From assembly GCA_014695345.1 (NCBI GenBank), contig JACJOC010000017.1, forward strand, positions 124,001 to 188,000: DNA of 64,000 bases, written 5' to 3'. A program made the position numbers and the translations under genes. This document shows, in pieces, positions 52,910 to 62,336 of the stretch (its first letter is position 1; every line of letters starts with the position of its first letter). The notes beneath the pieces are model-generated. The model was not told the origin of the DNA. It saw nothing but the letters and a program-made list of their open reading frames with translations, and made no database searches. Source of the stretch: Cyanobacteria bacterium FACHB-471. Lineage in GTDB: Bacteria > Cyanobacteriota > Cyanobacteriia > Elainellales > Elainellaceae.

Positions 52910-54520
52910 ATGAACCCGCAAGAGCTACCGTTAAGCAAAGTTTCCTCAGAAGATCGAATTCTGTACGTGCGGCTACCCTGTAATCCAATCTTTCCGATTG
53001 GTGTAGTTTACCTAGCTGACCACGTTCACAAACTGTTTCCAACCGTTGCACAGCGAATCTTTGACTTAGGCACTGTACCGCCTTTAGACTTCAGCTCCGC
53101 TCTAGATGCTTGCATCGATGAGTTTCAGCCAACGCTATTGGTGTTCTCCTGGCGAGACATTCAGATCTATGCTCCCGTAGGTGGGCGGGGCGGAAACCCG
53201 TTGCAAAACGCTTTTGAGTTTTATTACGCTCGTAACCCGCTACTCAGGCTACGAGGGGCGATCGGCGGACTACGGATGGCAACCTCCTATCTTGTAGAGC
53301 TTCAGCGCAACTCAAATTTGATCAGACGCGGCTTACAGCGAGCTAGAAAACATCAGAGCAACGTTCGCATAGTCGTGGGTGGCGGAGCTGTTAGTGTCTT
53401 TTATGAGCAGCTAGGTACAATGCTGCCAAAAGGCTCAATCATCTCAGTCGGTGAAGGAGAAGTTCTGCTGGAGCGGCTCTTGCAAGGTCAAGACTTTTCC
53501 GATCAGCGTTGCTATGTCGTCGGTGAGACAACTCCCCGTGAACGGATGGTTCACGAGCAGCCTGATCCCATTGAGAAAACTGCTTGTAATTACGATTACA
53601 TCGCAAGCATCTGGACGGAGTTTGAATACTACCTACAAGAAAGCGACTTCTACGTTGGCGTACAAACTAAACGCGGCTGTCCCCACAACTGCTGCTACTG
53701 CGTTTACACCGTCGTTGAAGGAAAGCAAGTGCGGATCAATCCTGCCGATGAAGTGATAAAGGAGATGCGCCAGCTTTATGACCGGGGTGTACGAAACTTC
53801 TGGTTTACTGATGCTCAGTTCATTCCAGCACGACGATTTATGGATGATGCAGTCGAGCTACTGCAAAAGATCCTGGATGCGGGTATGACAGATATTCATT
53901 GGGCTGCTTACATTCGGGCAGATAATCTGACCCCAGAACTGTGCGACCTGATGACAAAAACAGGCATGAACTACTTTGAGATCGGCATCACCAGCGGTTC
54001 CCAGGAGCTTGTTCGGAAGATGCGGATGGGCTATAACCTGCGAACTGTGCTGCAAAACTGCCGTGATCTGAAAGCGGCCGGATTCAACGATTTGGTTTCC
54101 GTAAATTACTCCTTTAATGTGATCGACGAAACCTTTGACACGATTCGGCAGACGATCGCCTATCACCGTGAGCTAGAGCGCATTTTTGGAGTAGACAAAG
54201 TAGAGCCTGCCATTTTCTTTATCGGACTACAACCTCACACTCACTTAGAGGATTACGCCTTTAAACACGACATCCTTAAGAAAGGCTATGACCCTTTGGC
54301 AATTCATTTACCTTGGGTAGCCAAAAAGCTACTCTGGAATCCAGAACCACTTGGCTCTTTTTTCGGGGAAGTTTGCCTGCAAGCTTGGCGGCGCAATCCT
54401 AATGATTTTGGACGAGAGGTCATGAAAATCTTAGAAGAACGGTTAGGAGTTGCTGATCTGGAAGAGGCTTTGAGTGCACCAATCGCCACTTCCGATCGAC
54501 AATTAGCTGCCATATCGTAG
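52910..54520 (+). CDS. B12-binding-type radical SAM protein
   Basis: 536 residues. N-terminal Rossmann-like cobalamin-binding-type region (about 1-230, ILYVRLPCNPIFPIGVVYLADHVHKLFP then VRIVVGGGAVSVFYEQ and GEGEVLLERLL), then the radical SAM barrel with the [4Fe-4S] motif C257-P-H-N-C261-C-Y-C264. GNXXF-type elements are present (VRNFWFTDAQF and FEIGITSGSQELVRKMRMGYN). The reaction is unknown; members modify small molecules or cofactors using SAM and often cobalamin. Followed by the DICT gene with a 46-nt gap, same direction, so possibly co-transcribed. Confidence 0.88.
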   Translation: MNPQELPLSKVSSEDRILYVRLPCNPIFPIGVVYLADHVHKLFPTVAQRIFDLGTVPPLDFSSALDACIDEFQPTLLVFSWRDIQIYAPVGGRGGNPLQNAFEFYYARNPLLRLRGAIGGLRMATSYLVELQRNSNLIRRGLQRARKHQSNVRIVVGGGAVSVFYEQLGTMLPKGSIISVGEGEVLLERLLQGQDFSDQRCYVVGETTPRERMVHEQPDPIEKTACNYDYIASIWTEFEYYLQESDFYVGVQTKRGCPHNCCYCVYTVVEGKQVRINPADEVIKEMRQLYDRGVRNFWFTDAQFIPARRFMDDAVELLQKILDAGMTDIHWAAYIRADNLTPELCDLMTKTGMNYFEIGITSGSQELVRKMRMGYNLRTVLQNCRDLKAAGFNDLVSVNYSFNVIDETFDTIRQTIAYHRELERIFGVDKVEPAIFFIGLQPHTHLEDYAFKHDILKKGYDPLAIHLPWVAKKLLWNPEPLGSFFGEVCLQAWRRNPNDFGREVMKILEERLGVADLEEALSAPIATSDRQLAAIS

Positions 54521-54566
54521 ATCAAGAGATATTTCAACGTTGTAAATCCTTCATTTAACCGCTGGC

Positions 54567-56021
54567 ATGTTACAAGGCTCAATTTTACAAAAGCTAGGAT
54601 CGGCCCACCAATCTGAAAAAACCGGAAAAAGACCACTCAATTTTGGCGTGTATTACAAAAATACATTGGTAGCACTCTGTCATGCGTTGGAAGATGCCAT
54701 CCTTGATTCTGACTCTGCCCCCCTGGTGATTACAGCGTTTCAGCAAGGAAAGTGGTATTTACAAGAAGCCGATCGCTACGGTGAAATTGCTGATCAAGCC
54801 AGTCAAATTGTAATCATGGCGGCGGCTGGCACAGGTTTTGCCGAGCATCCGACCAGCCAGCGCTCGAACGTGGCTTTAGTAAACCTGGACAAAACAGACC
54901 CAGTAGCGCAGGAATGGCACCTGATCATTTTGTCGCCCAGTTACACAGCGATGGTGCTGTGTCAGGAGTTATCCGAGGCAGATTATGGTGCTGCTGGAGT
55001 GCCCCAGAACGATCTAGAGCGCAAGTTTTATGGGTTTTGGACGTTTGAGTCGGGTTTGGTGCTAGAAACAGCAGAGCTAGCGATCGCCCACATTCACCGC
55101 TACGACCCAGAGCTACAGCAAGCTCTGGCAGGTCAAGTCGAAGCGATCGCCACCTTAGCTCAGAACCAGGAAGCACGTTGTAACCAGCCATCTGCTGAGA
55201 ACTTGGGTGAAATTGTTTTCCGGGTAGTGGATTATCTGCAAACTAGCCAGCAAAACCTGTCACAGCCCACTAGCTATGCTCTAAATGCCCAGCAGGGGCT
55301 AGACAACAATCTGGTTTCTAACGAATTGCAGGCCTACCTGCGGGTTGCACAACTGATCGACCAGTCAGATGTGAATAATCCAATGGCAGCAGCAGAGGTG
55401 GCGACCCTTGCAGAAGTAGTGGGTCAATTATTAGATCTTCCCGCATGGCAACTACACCGACTACGTTTAGCGGGGTTGCTGCATCGAATGGCCTTTCTAC
55501 AAACCTTTGAGAGTGACCTGATATCTGGAACAGTTCACTACGATGACGCTCCTGGCGTACCGCTTAGCTGCCCACTTGTGCCTGGAACACAGGTGCTAAG
55601 AAAAATGCAGCGGCTCAGAGCGATCGCTACCATCATTACGCACCAAACCGAGTGGTGGAATGGCTCTGGTCAACCTGCCGGACTAGCTGGAGACGAAATT
55701 CCAGTTGAGTCCAGAATTTTGGGACTGGTAGCAGAATTTCAGCACTATCTAGCAGGATTTCGAGCAGAGGATAGCTCAGACAGCCTATCGAGGGCATTGA
55801 GTGAATGTCAGACCCAACAGGGCGATCGCTGGGACCCTAAAATTGTGGAAGCCTTGCAGCTTCTAGTCAGTGGACTTCAACAAGGCATAGACCTGTCCAT
55901 CTCTCTACCTAAAATTGCTGCAGGACTGTGGATGTTAGATTCCCACTCTGAAGAAAATTTGCTTAACTTAGACAGCTACAGCGAAGCAGAACAGAATGCC
56001 TCCCTTAAAGTCAGTCAATAG
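54567..56021 (+). CDS. DICT sensory domain plus degenerate HD-GYP-like domain
   Basis: 484 residues. The first 190 residues carry a DICT domain (DIguanylate Cyclase and Two-component systems sensor; ILQKLG...FGVYYKNTLVALCHALEDAI to YGFWTFESGLV). The C-terminal half (about 265-430) follows HD-GYP layout: VVGQLLDLPAWQLHRLRLAGLLHRMAF in place of the HD-bearing LLHDIG, and ITHQTEWWNGSGQPAGLAGDEIPVESRILGLVAEFQHYL in place of HHExWDGSGYPxGLxGxxIPLxARI. HD is lost and GYP reads GQP, so the phosphodiesterase is likely inactive and may bind c-di-GMP or partners (inference). Linker 190-265 Gln-rich. Confidence 0.8.
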   Translation: MLQGSILQKLGSAHQSEKTGKRPLNFGVYYKNTLVALCHALEDAILDSDSAPLVITAFQQGKWYLQEADRYGEIADQASQIVIMAAAGTGFAEHPTSQRSNVALVNLDKTDPVAQEWHLIILSPSYTAMVLCQELSEADYGAAGVPQNDLERKFYGFWTFESGLVLETAELAIAHIHRYDPELQQALAGQVEAIATLAQNQEARCNQPSAENLGEIVFRVVDYLQTSQQNLSQPTSYALNAQQGLDNNLVSNELQAYLRVAQLIDQSDVNNPMAAAEVATLAEVVGQLLDLPAWQLHRLRLAGLLHRMAFLQTFESDLISGTVHYDDAPGVPLSCPLVPGTQVLRKMQRLRAIATIITHQTEWWNGSGQPAGLAGDEIPVESRILGLVAEFQHYLAGFRAEDSSDSLSRALSECQTQQGDRWDPKIVEALQLLVSGLQQGIDLSISLPKIAAGLWMLDSHSEENLLNLDSYSEAEQNASLKVSQ

Positions 56022-56092
56022 ATTACGGATGCATTCCCTGCATTAACCTACCTGTCAACCCAGTTCCTGTGAATAGCAAAGTGTAAATAGCA

Positions 56093-56731
56093 ATGGATAT
56101 TGAAGCAGTTCGTATAGGAAAACTTAAACAGCTAGCAGGAGTTGATCTGGAAGATGAAGACTTGACTCGTGCCGACTTGAGCGGGATAAACTTGGCAGGT
56201 GCTAATCTCGTAGGCGCTGACTTTAGCAACGCTGATCTCAGAGGAGGGCGGCTCGACGGAGCAAATCTGGTTGGCGCTAAGCTGATCGGCTCGGATCTGC
56301 GAGCAAGCTTTCTGGGCGCAAACCTGATGCAAGCAGACTTGACCGAAGCCGATTTACGGGGCAGCAATCTGCGTGGTTGCAATCTAATGCAAGCTCGGCT
56401 AGCCCGAACAACCTTTGCCGGAGCGTTCCTCAGTGGCGCAAACCTGATGGGTGTCAACCTTCAAGGAGTTGATCTGCGGAGTGCCGATCTACGGGGCGCG
56501 AACCTAAGTAACGCAAATCTTCAAGGTGCTAATCTCAATCAAGCTGACCTGCGCGGTGCAAACCTAAGTGCAGCCAATTTAGAAGAGGCCGATCTGCGAG
56601 GTTCTAATCTAGCTGGTGCTGATTTAACTGAGGCAAATTTGCTTTGTGCTGACCTAGAGGGAACGAACTTGAGCGGCACTAGCTTTTCAGGAGCTTGTCT
56701 AATCGGTACAGCCTTGACCCCGACTATCTGA
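56093..56731 (+). CDS. pentapeptide-repeat protein
   Basis: 212 residues, ATG start. After a 25-residue head almost all of the chain is A(D/N)Lxx repeats (about 36 copies) forming a right-handed beta-helix, without the TQFP-type inserts seen in the protein at 4029. Role unknown; could be a scaffold or DNA mimic. 71 nt after the DICT gene, same direction, so the three genes 52910-56731 may form one operon. Confidence 0.88.
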   Translation: MDIEAVRIGKLKQLAGVDLEDEDLTRADLSGINLAGANLVGADFSNADLRGGRLDGANLVGAKLIGSDLRASFLGANLMQADLTEADLRGSNLRGCNLMQARLARTTFAGAFLSGANLMGVNLQGVDLRSADLRGANLSNANLQGANLNQADLRGANLSAANLEEADLRGSNLAGADLTEANLLCADLEGTNLSGTSFSGACLIGTALTPTI

Positions 56732-56855
56732 AACTCCTATGTCTGGAGTGATCTGCCATTAAAAAGTGGAGACACAGCTGCCTTCACTTCTTCACTCAAG
56801 AATTTAAGGACTTCGTTTTCATACTGATTTGATTTAAAGATACTGCAGATACGGG

Positions 56856-56879
56856 AGGGGCGCACTACGGTGCGCCCCT
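56856..56879. terminator. GC-rich hairpin with TACG loop
   Basis: AGGGGCGCAC / GTGCGCCCCT stem closed by C-TACG-G, a very stable tetraloop. Lies between the pentapeptide gene and the convergent DUF4079 gene. Confidence 0.65.
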
Positions 56880-56949
56880 AGAGAGATTAATGTGTCGCGG
56901 AATCGGTTTAAATCGGTATCGCCAGCGCTGATAGAACGCTAGAGATGCT

Positions 56950-57426
56950 CTATGCCGTCATGTTCTCCAAAATGCGCTGAATAATTTGCATTCCTGTAAC
57001 AGCCTGCCAGCCAAACAAAGCTAACAGCCCAACGTTGAGCAGGATATGAGTGTAGCGTGCCCAATCCTGCCCTTTCTGCATGAAAGGAGAGAGTGAAGCA
57101 GAGGTAGCGACTAAACCCGTCATTCCCAAACCAACCAGTAGATGGGGTCCAAAGAACAACTTTCCGTTGTTAATGTAAGTTGCTGCCATCCCACCAATCG
57201 TACCGATGACCATAAAGGCAAGTAAAGCAGAACCGATTTGGTAGTGCTTAATGTTGAATTTTCCTTTAATCAGTTCTTTTTTGGCATCTCCCTCAGCTTT
57301 GCGAGTACGACGGATTTGAAAGCCTAAGTAGAGCGCATAGATGGCGATCGCCAACAGCACCCACATAATCACAGGGTGAACAAAGTTAAGCCAGGGTTTA
57401 ATAGACTCAGGGATATCTAGACTCAT
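56950..57426 (-). CDS. DUF4079 family membrane protein
   Basis: 158 residues. Four membrane segments with the family pattern: LNFVHPVIMWVLLAIAIYALYLGFQIRRTRKAEGDAKKELIKGKFNIKHYQIGSALLAFMVIGTIGGMAATYINNGKLFFGPHLLVGLGMTGLVATSASLSPFMQKGQDWARYTHILLNVGLLALFGWQAVTGMQI. Conserved His residues at segment edges suggest haem or metal binding, as in cytochrome b561-like folds (inference). Probably in the thylakoid or plasma membrane. Single gene with its own promoter region. Confidence 0.85.
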   Translation of the reverse strand: MSLDIPESIKPWLNFVHPVIMWVLLAIAIYALYLGFQIRRTRKAEGDAKKELIKGKFNIKHYQIGSALLAFMVIGTIGGMAATYINNGKLFFGPHLLVGLGMTGLVATSASLSPFMQKGQDWARYTHILLNVGLLALFGWQAVTGMQIIQRILENMTA

Positions 57427-58009
57427 AAAGCATTTAAGAGCGGTTAAGGAACTTTATAAAAGTTAGTACATTTTCGTTCATAAAACCAAGCTAGTTCAGC
57501 ACATTTCTAAAGAAACTCTAAAATTTCTTAGCTTTTTGTTCTGATACGAATATTGCCTAGCAAAATTACCCCTCACATCAAAAAAGTTTGTTTAAGAGAA
57601 ACGTCTAAAAATATGAGACTTTGTGATAGATGTCACATCCTTCTCGCACATCAGTTCAGTACAGGTGGAAGAGTAAGTTTTGGCTATCTGGATGGGCGAT
57701 CGCTGCCTTCATTCCGTCCAGGTCTTTTCTAAGTCTTTAATCCAAAAATTCTTAACCCCAAACTACGAGCAGATTCCGTTTTAGGACATTCTTCAACATA
57801 GTGATTAGTCATCTAGTTAGTGCAGAGCTCAGAGGTTAGCTTTGCTCAATATTTGGGATAACTAAGTGAAGGATTAGGACTCAACAAGTTTTGTCGGTTT
57901 CCAGATGCTCAAGTGCAAAGAGGTCTAAGTAGAAATGCTCAATGGCACTCAAAACCTGTTCAATTTTTCTGAACTTCCCTAACAGGGCAGCTTTACTTTT
58001 GATCCGGTT
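57427..58009. promoter_or_regulatory. 583-nt divergent control region before the large kinase gene
   Basis: A+T-rich, no open frame of note, one HIP1 site near 57708. Promoters for both flanking genes must lie here. Confidence 0.35.
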
Positions 58010-60559
58010 ATGAACCAGACACAACAGACAGCAATTACTCAACCTATTCTTCAAGCTCTTCAGGGTTTACGAAAAACAGACGAGGCACTGCAAGCTACCG
58101 TCAATCAACTACATCTAGCTCTAAATGTTAGTTGTTGTCTGTTAGTTAGACCGGGTGCTGGACAAGTAATTATTAGTCAAGCCACCCCAAAAACCGATCT
58201 TTTTGCGGATACCCACTGCCTCCAATCTCATTTTCAGCTACAGCTAACTGAGGGAGATGCAGTAGTGTGCGATCGCCTCGACACCATCCTTTCCCCAGAA
58301 ATTCAGCAATTTATTCAAACTAGTGAGATTGGTGCCACAGTTATAGTCCCGCTGGTCTGTCATCAATCTTATCTAGGAGAAATCAGCCTTTATCAGTGCA
58401 ACCGTCCTCGTCAATGGACAGCAGCAGAATTAGATTTAGTGCAGCTAGCTGCAAAATACATGGCGATCGCCCTCTATCAAACGGAATTACACAAGCGTTT
58501 AGAACAAGCAGAGCAAACAGAAATAGCCCTGCGAGAAAGCGAAGAGCGTAAGCAGACAGAAATTGCGCTACGTCGGCGAGAGCAAGAATTTAGAGCTTTG
58601 GTTGAGCATTCCCCCGATGTGATTGCTCGCTTTGACCGAGACCTGCGACATCTTTACATTAATCCTGCTGTCACTCAAGCAACTGGCTTGTTGCCCGATT
58701 GCTTGATTGGTCGTACAAACCGAGAAGTATGGGGATCTCAGAACACTATAGCGATGTGGGAGAGGTCCTTGAGGGACGTTTTCTCAACAGGGCAATCCAA
58801 AACTATTGAATTTGAGTTTTCTACACCAGTAGGTACAAAATATCACCAGTCTCGTCTAGTTCCAGAGTTTGATAGCCAGGGCAAGGTTGAGTTTGTCCTT
58901 ACGGTTTGTCGCGACGTCAGCGCCCTAAAACAGGTAGAATCAGCCCTCCGCCAAAGTGAAGAACAGTTTCGTCAGCTCGCTGAGAATATCGGTGAAGTTT
59001 TCTGGATCACTAGCTCAAATCGCAGCCAACTCATCTATGTCAGTCCTGCTTACGAGATGATTTGGGGACGTAGCTGTGAAAGCCTTTACGCTAACTCGCA
59101 GACTTGGATAGAGTCTATCCACCCAGAAGATCGTGAACACGTAGCAAACTTAGTTCAAGAGCAAGAACTACAGGACTGGGAAACAGAATATCGCGTGGTT
59201 CGTCCTGACCAGACTGTGCGTTGGATCCGAGATCGCGCCTTTCCCATTCGAGATGAATTAGGTGAAGTCTATCGCTTTGCTGGTATTGCAGAAGATATTA
59301 CCTTAAGGAAGCAAGCAGAGCAGGAGTCTAAGTTACTCCAAACTATGACTCAAGCGATTCTTGAGTCAGAAGACTTTCACTCGGCGCTTCAGGTAGCGCT
59401 GCAAAAAGTTTGTGAAGCAACAACTTGGGCTATTGGAGAAGCATGGGTTCCCAATGCGGAAAAATCGGTCCTCGAATGTAGTCCTGTCTGGTACAGCAAA
59501 GTAGAAGGTTTGACTGAGTTTAGAACTATAAGTCGGGAGTTTGTTTTTCCACTTGGAGTTGGTCTTCCAGGTCGAGTTTGGGCAGCCAAGTACCCAGAAT
59601 GGTGCCGTGATGTTTCAACTGAAGCTAGCAACGTTTATCTGCGGGCTAAGCTCGCTTTGAATGCAGGACTCAAAGCTGCTCTAGGTATCCCGATTGTGGC
59701 AAACGATCGCGTGCTAGCAGTTCTAGTGTTTTACATGTTTGAAGCACGTGAAGAAGACCAACGACTCATTGAGTTAATTTCTGCCTCAGCAGAGTTGGGC
59801 TTATTCATTCAACGCAAACAGGCAGAAGGCGAAATTCGTAAATCTCTGCTCAAAGAAAGAGAACTGAATCGGCTCAAATCTGACTTCATCTCGATGGTGT
59901 CCCACGAGTTCCGTACACCTTTAAGCAGCATTGTTTTGTCAGCCGAGCTTCTAGAAACCTATGGGCAACGGTGTACCGAGGAAAAGAGGCAAATTTATTT
60001 TCGGCGAATTCAAAACTCTACTCAACGCATTACCCAGCTATTAGAAAATGTGTTGTTCCTGGGACAATCCGAATCGGGAAGACTAGAGTTTAATCCCCAA
60101 TTGGTGAACTTAGGGCACTTTTGCCAAAATTTGGTAGAAGAGCTACAACCCGATGAGGGTAGCCAACACTCCATTGTCTACATAAGTCAGGGAAATGGGG
60201 AGCAAGTTTATATGGATGAAAAATTGCTTCAACATATTTTTGGTAATTTGCTCTGCAACGCAATCAAGTACTCGCCGAAGGGTGGAGTGATTCGATTTGA
60301 ACTTTTAACTCAAGTAGAAGAAGCGGTTTTTAAGGTGCAGGATACAGGCATCGGTATTCCTCTAGTAGATCAACTTAAATTGTTCGAGCCCTTTCATCGA
60401 GCAACCAATGTTGAAAAAATTGGCGGCACTGGGTTAGGGCTATCTATCGTTAAACAGTGTGTAGACTTGCACCGTGGACAGATTACGGTACAAAGTGAGG
60501 TAGGAGTGGGAACAACATTTACGGTTCGCCTTCCTTTGGGTCAATCAGTCGGAAGGTAA
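58010..60559 (+). CDS. sensor histidine kinase, GAF-PAS-PAS-GAF-HisKA-HATPase
   Basis: 849 residues. Domains: GAF (about 18-165), PAS (about 195-305, FRALVEHSPDVIARFDRDLRHLYINP), PAS (about 320-435, QFRQLAENIGEVFWITSSNRSQLIYVSP), GAF (about 445-605), HisKA with His632 in MVSHEFRTPLSS, HATPase with N-box GNLLCNAIKYS, G1 VQDTGIGI, F-box LFEPFHRA and G2 GGTGLGLSIV. All catalytic motifs are intact. Soluble. It lies 14 nt before the REC-GGDEF-EAL gene, so it is presumably the kinase that phosphorylates that receiver, coupling its input to c-di-GMP turnover. Confidence 0.95.
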   Translation: MNQTQQTAITQPILQALQGLRKTDEALQATVNQLHLALNVSCCLLVRPGAGQVIISQATPKTDLFADTHCLQSHFQLQLTEGDAVVCDRLDTILSPEIQQFIQTSEIGATVIVPLVCHQSYLGEISLYQCNRPRQWTAAELDLVQLAAKYMAIALYQTELHKRLEQAEQTEIALRESEERKQTEIALRRREQEFRALVEHSPDVIARFDRDLRHLYINPAVTQATGLLPDCLIGRTNREVWGSQNTIAMWERSLRDVFSTGQSKTIEFEFSTPVGTKYHQSRLVPEFDSQGKVEFVLTVCRDVSALKQVESALRQSEEQFRQLAENIGEVFWITSSNRSQLIYVSPAYEMIWGRSCESLYANSQTWIESIHPEDREHVANLVQEQELQDWETEYRVVRPDQTVRWIRDRAFPIRDELGEVYRFAGIAEDITLRKQAEQESKLLQTMTQAILESEDFHSALQVALQKVCEATTWAIGEAWVPNAEKSVLECSPVWYSKVEGLTEFRTISREFVFPLGVGLPGRVWAAKYPEWCRDVSTEASNVYLRAKLALNAGLKAALGIPIVANDRVLAVLVFYMFEAREEDQRLIELISASAELGLFIQRKQAEGEIRKSLLKERELNRLKSDFISMVSHEFRTPLSSIVLSAELLETYGQRCTEEKRQIYFRRIQNSTQRITQLLENVLFLGQSESGRLEFNPQLVNLGHFCQNLVEELQPDEGSQHSIVYISQGNGEQVYMDEKLLQHIFGNLLCNAIKYSPKGGVIRFELLTQVEEAVFKVQDTGIGIPLVDQLKLFEPFHRATNVEKIGGTGLGLSIVKQCVDLHRGQITVQSEVGVGTTFTVRLPLGQSVGR

Positions 60560-60573
60560 ACAGGATAAAGATT

Positions 60574-62325
60574 ATGCCCAAAATTTTGGTGATTGAAGAC
60601 GGACTAGATGTCCGAGCCTGCATCATTGAGCTACTTGAAGTAGAGGGTTTTGAGGTAATTGCCGCAGAAACCAGCCCTGAGGGAATACGGCTTGCTCAGG
60701 AACTGTTACCAGATCTAATTTTGTGCGATGTCATGATGCCAGAGCTAGATGGCTATGAGGTGCTAACGGCTCTGCGACAGCACCCCATAACAGAGACAGT
60801 ACCGTTTGTTTTTCTCACAGCTAAGGCAACCAAGTCTGATTTGCGGTATGGTATGGAATTGGGTGCTGATGATTATTTAACTAAACCTTTTACTCGTTCG
60901 GAACTGTTGGGTGCGATCGCCACACGCTTGGCTAAACGAAAAGCCTTTTCTCATCGATATGCAACCGATCTAAGTCAAGCAACTGAGTCTCTCAACCAAC
61001 TCGCTTACTATGACAGCCTAACGGGTTTGCCTAACCGACTGATGCTAAGTGAACGCTTTCATCAGGTATTAGCTGAAACTGATGGAGTTCATTTACCCAT
61101 TCCAGTTTTATATCTAGATATCAGTCAGTTCCGCCGAGTCAATAGCACATTAGGATATGAACTAGGCGATTATCTGCTTAGGACGATGGCAGAACGTTTG
61201 CAAGCTTTTGTTGGCTCTAGGAACTTAGTTGTTCGTTTGGGAGATGACGAGTTTGCCATCGTTTTGGGGACAATGGGCTTGGAATTATCTCAAACCCAAG
61301 ACATTCATTCAGCGATCGCCCGTGTTGCTCAAAACTTGTTATGGGCCATGAGCCAGCCTTTTACGGTACAGGAGCGAACAGTTTTCTTAACAGGTTGCTT
61401 AGGAATTGCGGTCTATCCCGAAGATGGGAATGATATCGATACCCTGATTCGCCATGCAGACATTGCCATGCACGAGGCTAAAAGCCAGGGCAGTAGTCAG
61501 TTCAAAGTTTATCAACCAATAACCAAAGTTACATCTGACCAACTTGCGATTGAAGCCGATTTGCGTTATGCGTTAAAACGTTCAGAGCTTCAAGTCTACT
61601 ATCAGCCTCAGATCAATCTCAAGACAAAAATGATCACAGGTGCAGAGGCTTTGCTGCGCTGGAAACATCCTCAACGAGGAATGATCTCACCAGCCGAATT
61701 TATTCCCTTGGCTGAGGCTACAGGTCTGATTGTTCCAATCGGGGCATGGGTTCTACAAACAGCCTGCCAGCAAACGAAGTTGTGGCAGGCTGAGGGATTT
61801 GACAATCTCCAAATTGCTGTTAATTTGTCGGCACATCAGTTTGGGCAACCCAAATTGTGCGAGGCGATCGCCCGAACACTTCAGCGAACTGGGCTTGACC
61901 CTGCTCTGTTGGACTTGGAGTTGACTGAGAGTGCTTTAGTCCAAGATGTTGACTCCGCTATTGAAACCTTAAAACAATTGCGATCGCTAAGCATTAGAGT
62001 CTCTGTAGATGACTTTGGCACAGGCTATTCTTCCCTAAGTTATCTACAAAGATTTCCCTTTAATACTCTAAAAATCGATCGCACTTTTGTTAAAAGCATT
62101 AGCCAGGATGCCAAAAACGGTGCAATTACAACTGCAATCATTCAAATGGCACACCAACTTCAGCTACAGGTAATTGCAGAAGGCGTAGAAACCCCCGCAG
62201 AACTAGCATTTCTCAGCCAACATGATTGCGATCTAGCGCAAGGCTATTTGTTTAGTCCACCAGTGTCAGCAGAAGCATTCACCGAACTACTGCACCGTCA
62301 AGCTCTAAGTTCCCAAAGGCAGTAA
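60574..62325 (+). CDS. response regulator with GDDEF and EAL domains
   Basis: 583 residues. Receiver with Glu8-Asp9 acid pair and phospho-acceptor Asp52 (LCDVMMPELDGYEVL). GGDEF domain about 140-305: the active-site motif reads Gly223-Asp-Asp-Glu-Phe227, the second Gly being Asp, so cyclase activity is doubtful. EAL domain about 320-580 with Glu358-Ala-Leu (GAEALLRW), DDFGTGYSSLSYL and ELTES intact, so likely an active c-di-GMP phosphodiesterase. The degenerate GDDEF may be a GTP sensor for the EAL domain (known for such tandem proteins). Same operon as the upstream kinase. Confidence 0.93.
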   Translation: MPKILVIEDGLDVRACIIELLEVEGFEVIAAETSPEGIRLAQELLPDLILCDVMMPELDGYEVLTALRQHPITETVPFVFLTAKATKSDLRYGMELGADDYLTKPFTRSELLGAIATRLAKRKAFSHRYATDLSQATESLNQLAYYDSLTGLPNRLMLSERFHQVLAETDGVHLPIPVLYLDISQFRRVNSTLGYELGDYLLRTMAERLQAFVGSRNLVVRLGDDEFAIVLGTMGLELSQTQDIHSAIARVAQNLLWAMSQPFTVQERTVFLTGCLGIAVYPEDGNDIDTLIRHADIAMHEAKSQGSSQFKVYQPITKVTSDQLAIEADLRYALKRSELQVYYQPQINLKTKMITGAEALLRWKHPQRGMISPAEFIPLAEATGLIVPIGAWVLQTACQQTKLWQAEGFDNLQIAVNLSAHQFGQPKLCEAIARTLQRTGLDPALLDLELTESALVQDVDSAIETLKQLRSLSIRVSVDDFGTGYSSLSYLQRFPFNTLKIDRTFVKSISQDAKNGAITTAIIQMAHQLQLQVIAEGVETPAELAFLSQHDCDLAQGYLFSPPVSAEAFTELLHRQALSSQRQ

Positions 62326-62336
62326 CCCCAAACGAA

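Noticed and set aside
56023-56457. Minus-strand frame opposite the second pentapeptide gene
   Set aside because: Repeat-driven shadow of the plus-strand gene.
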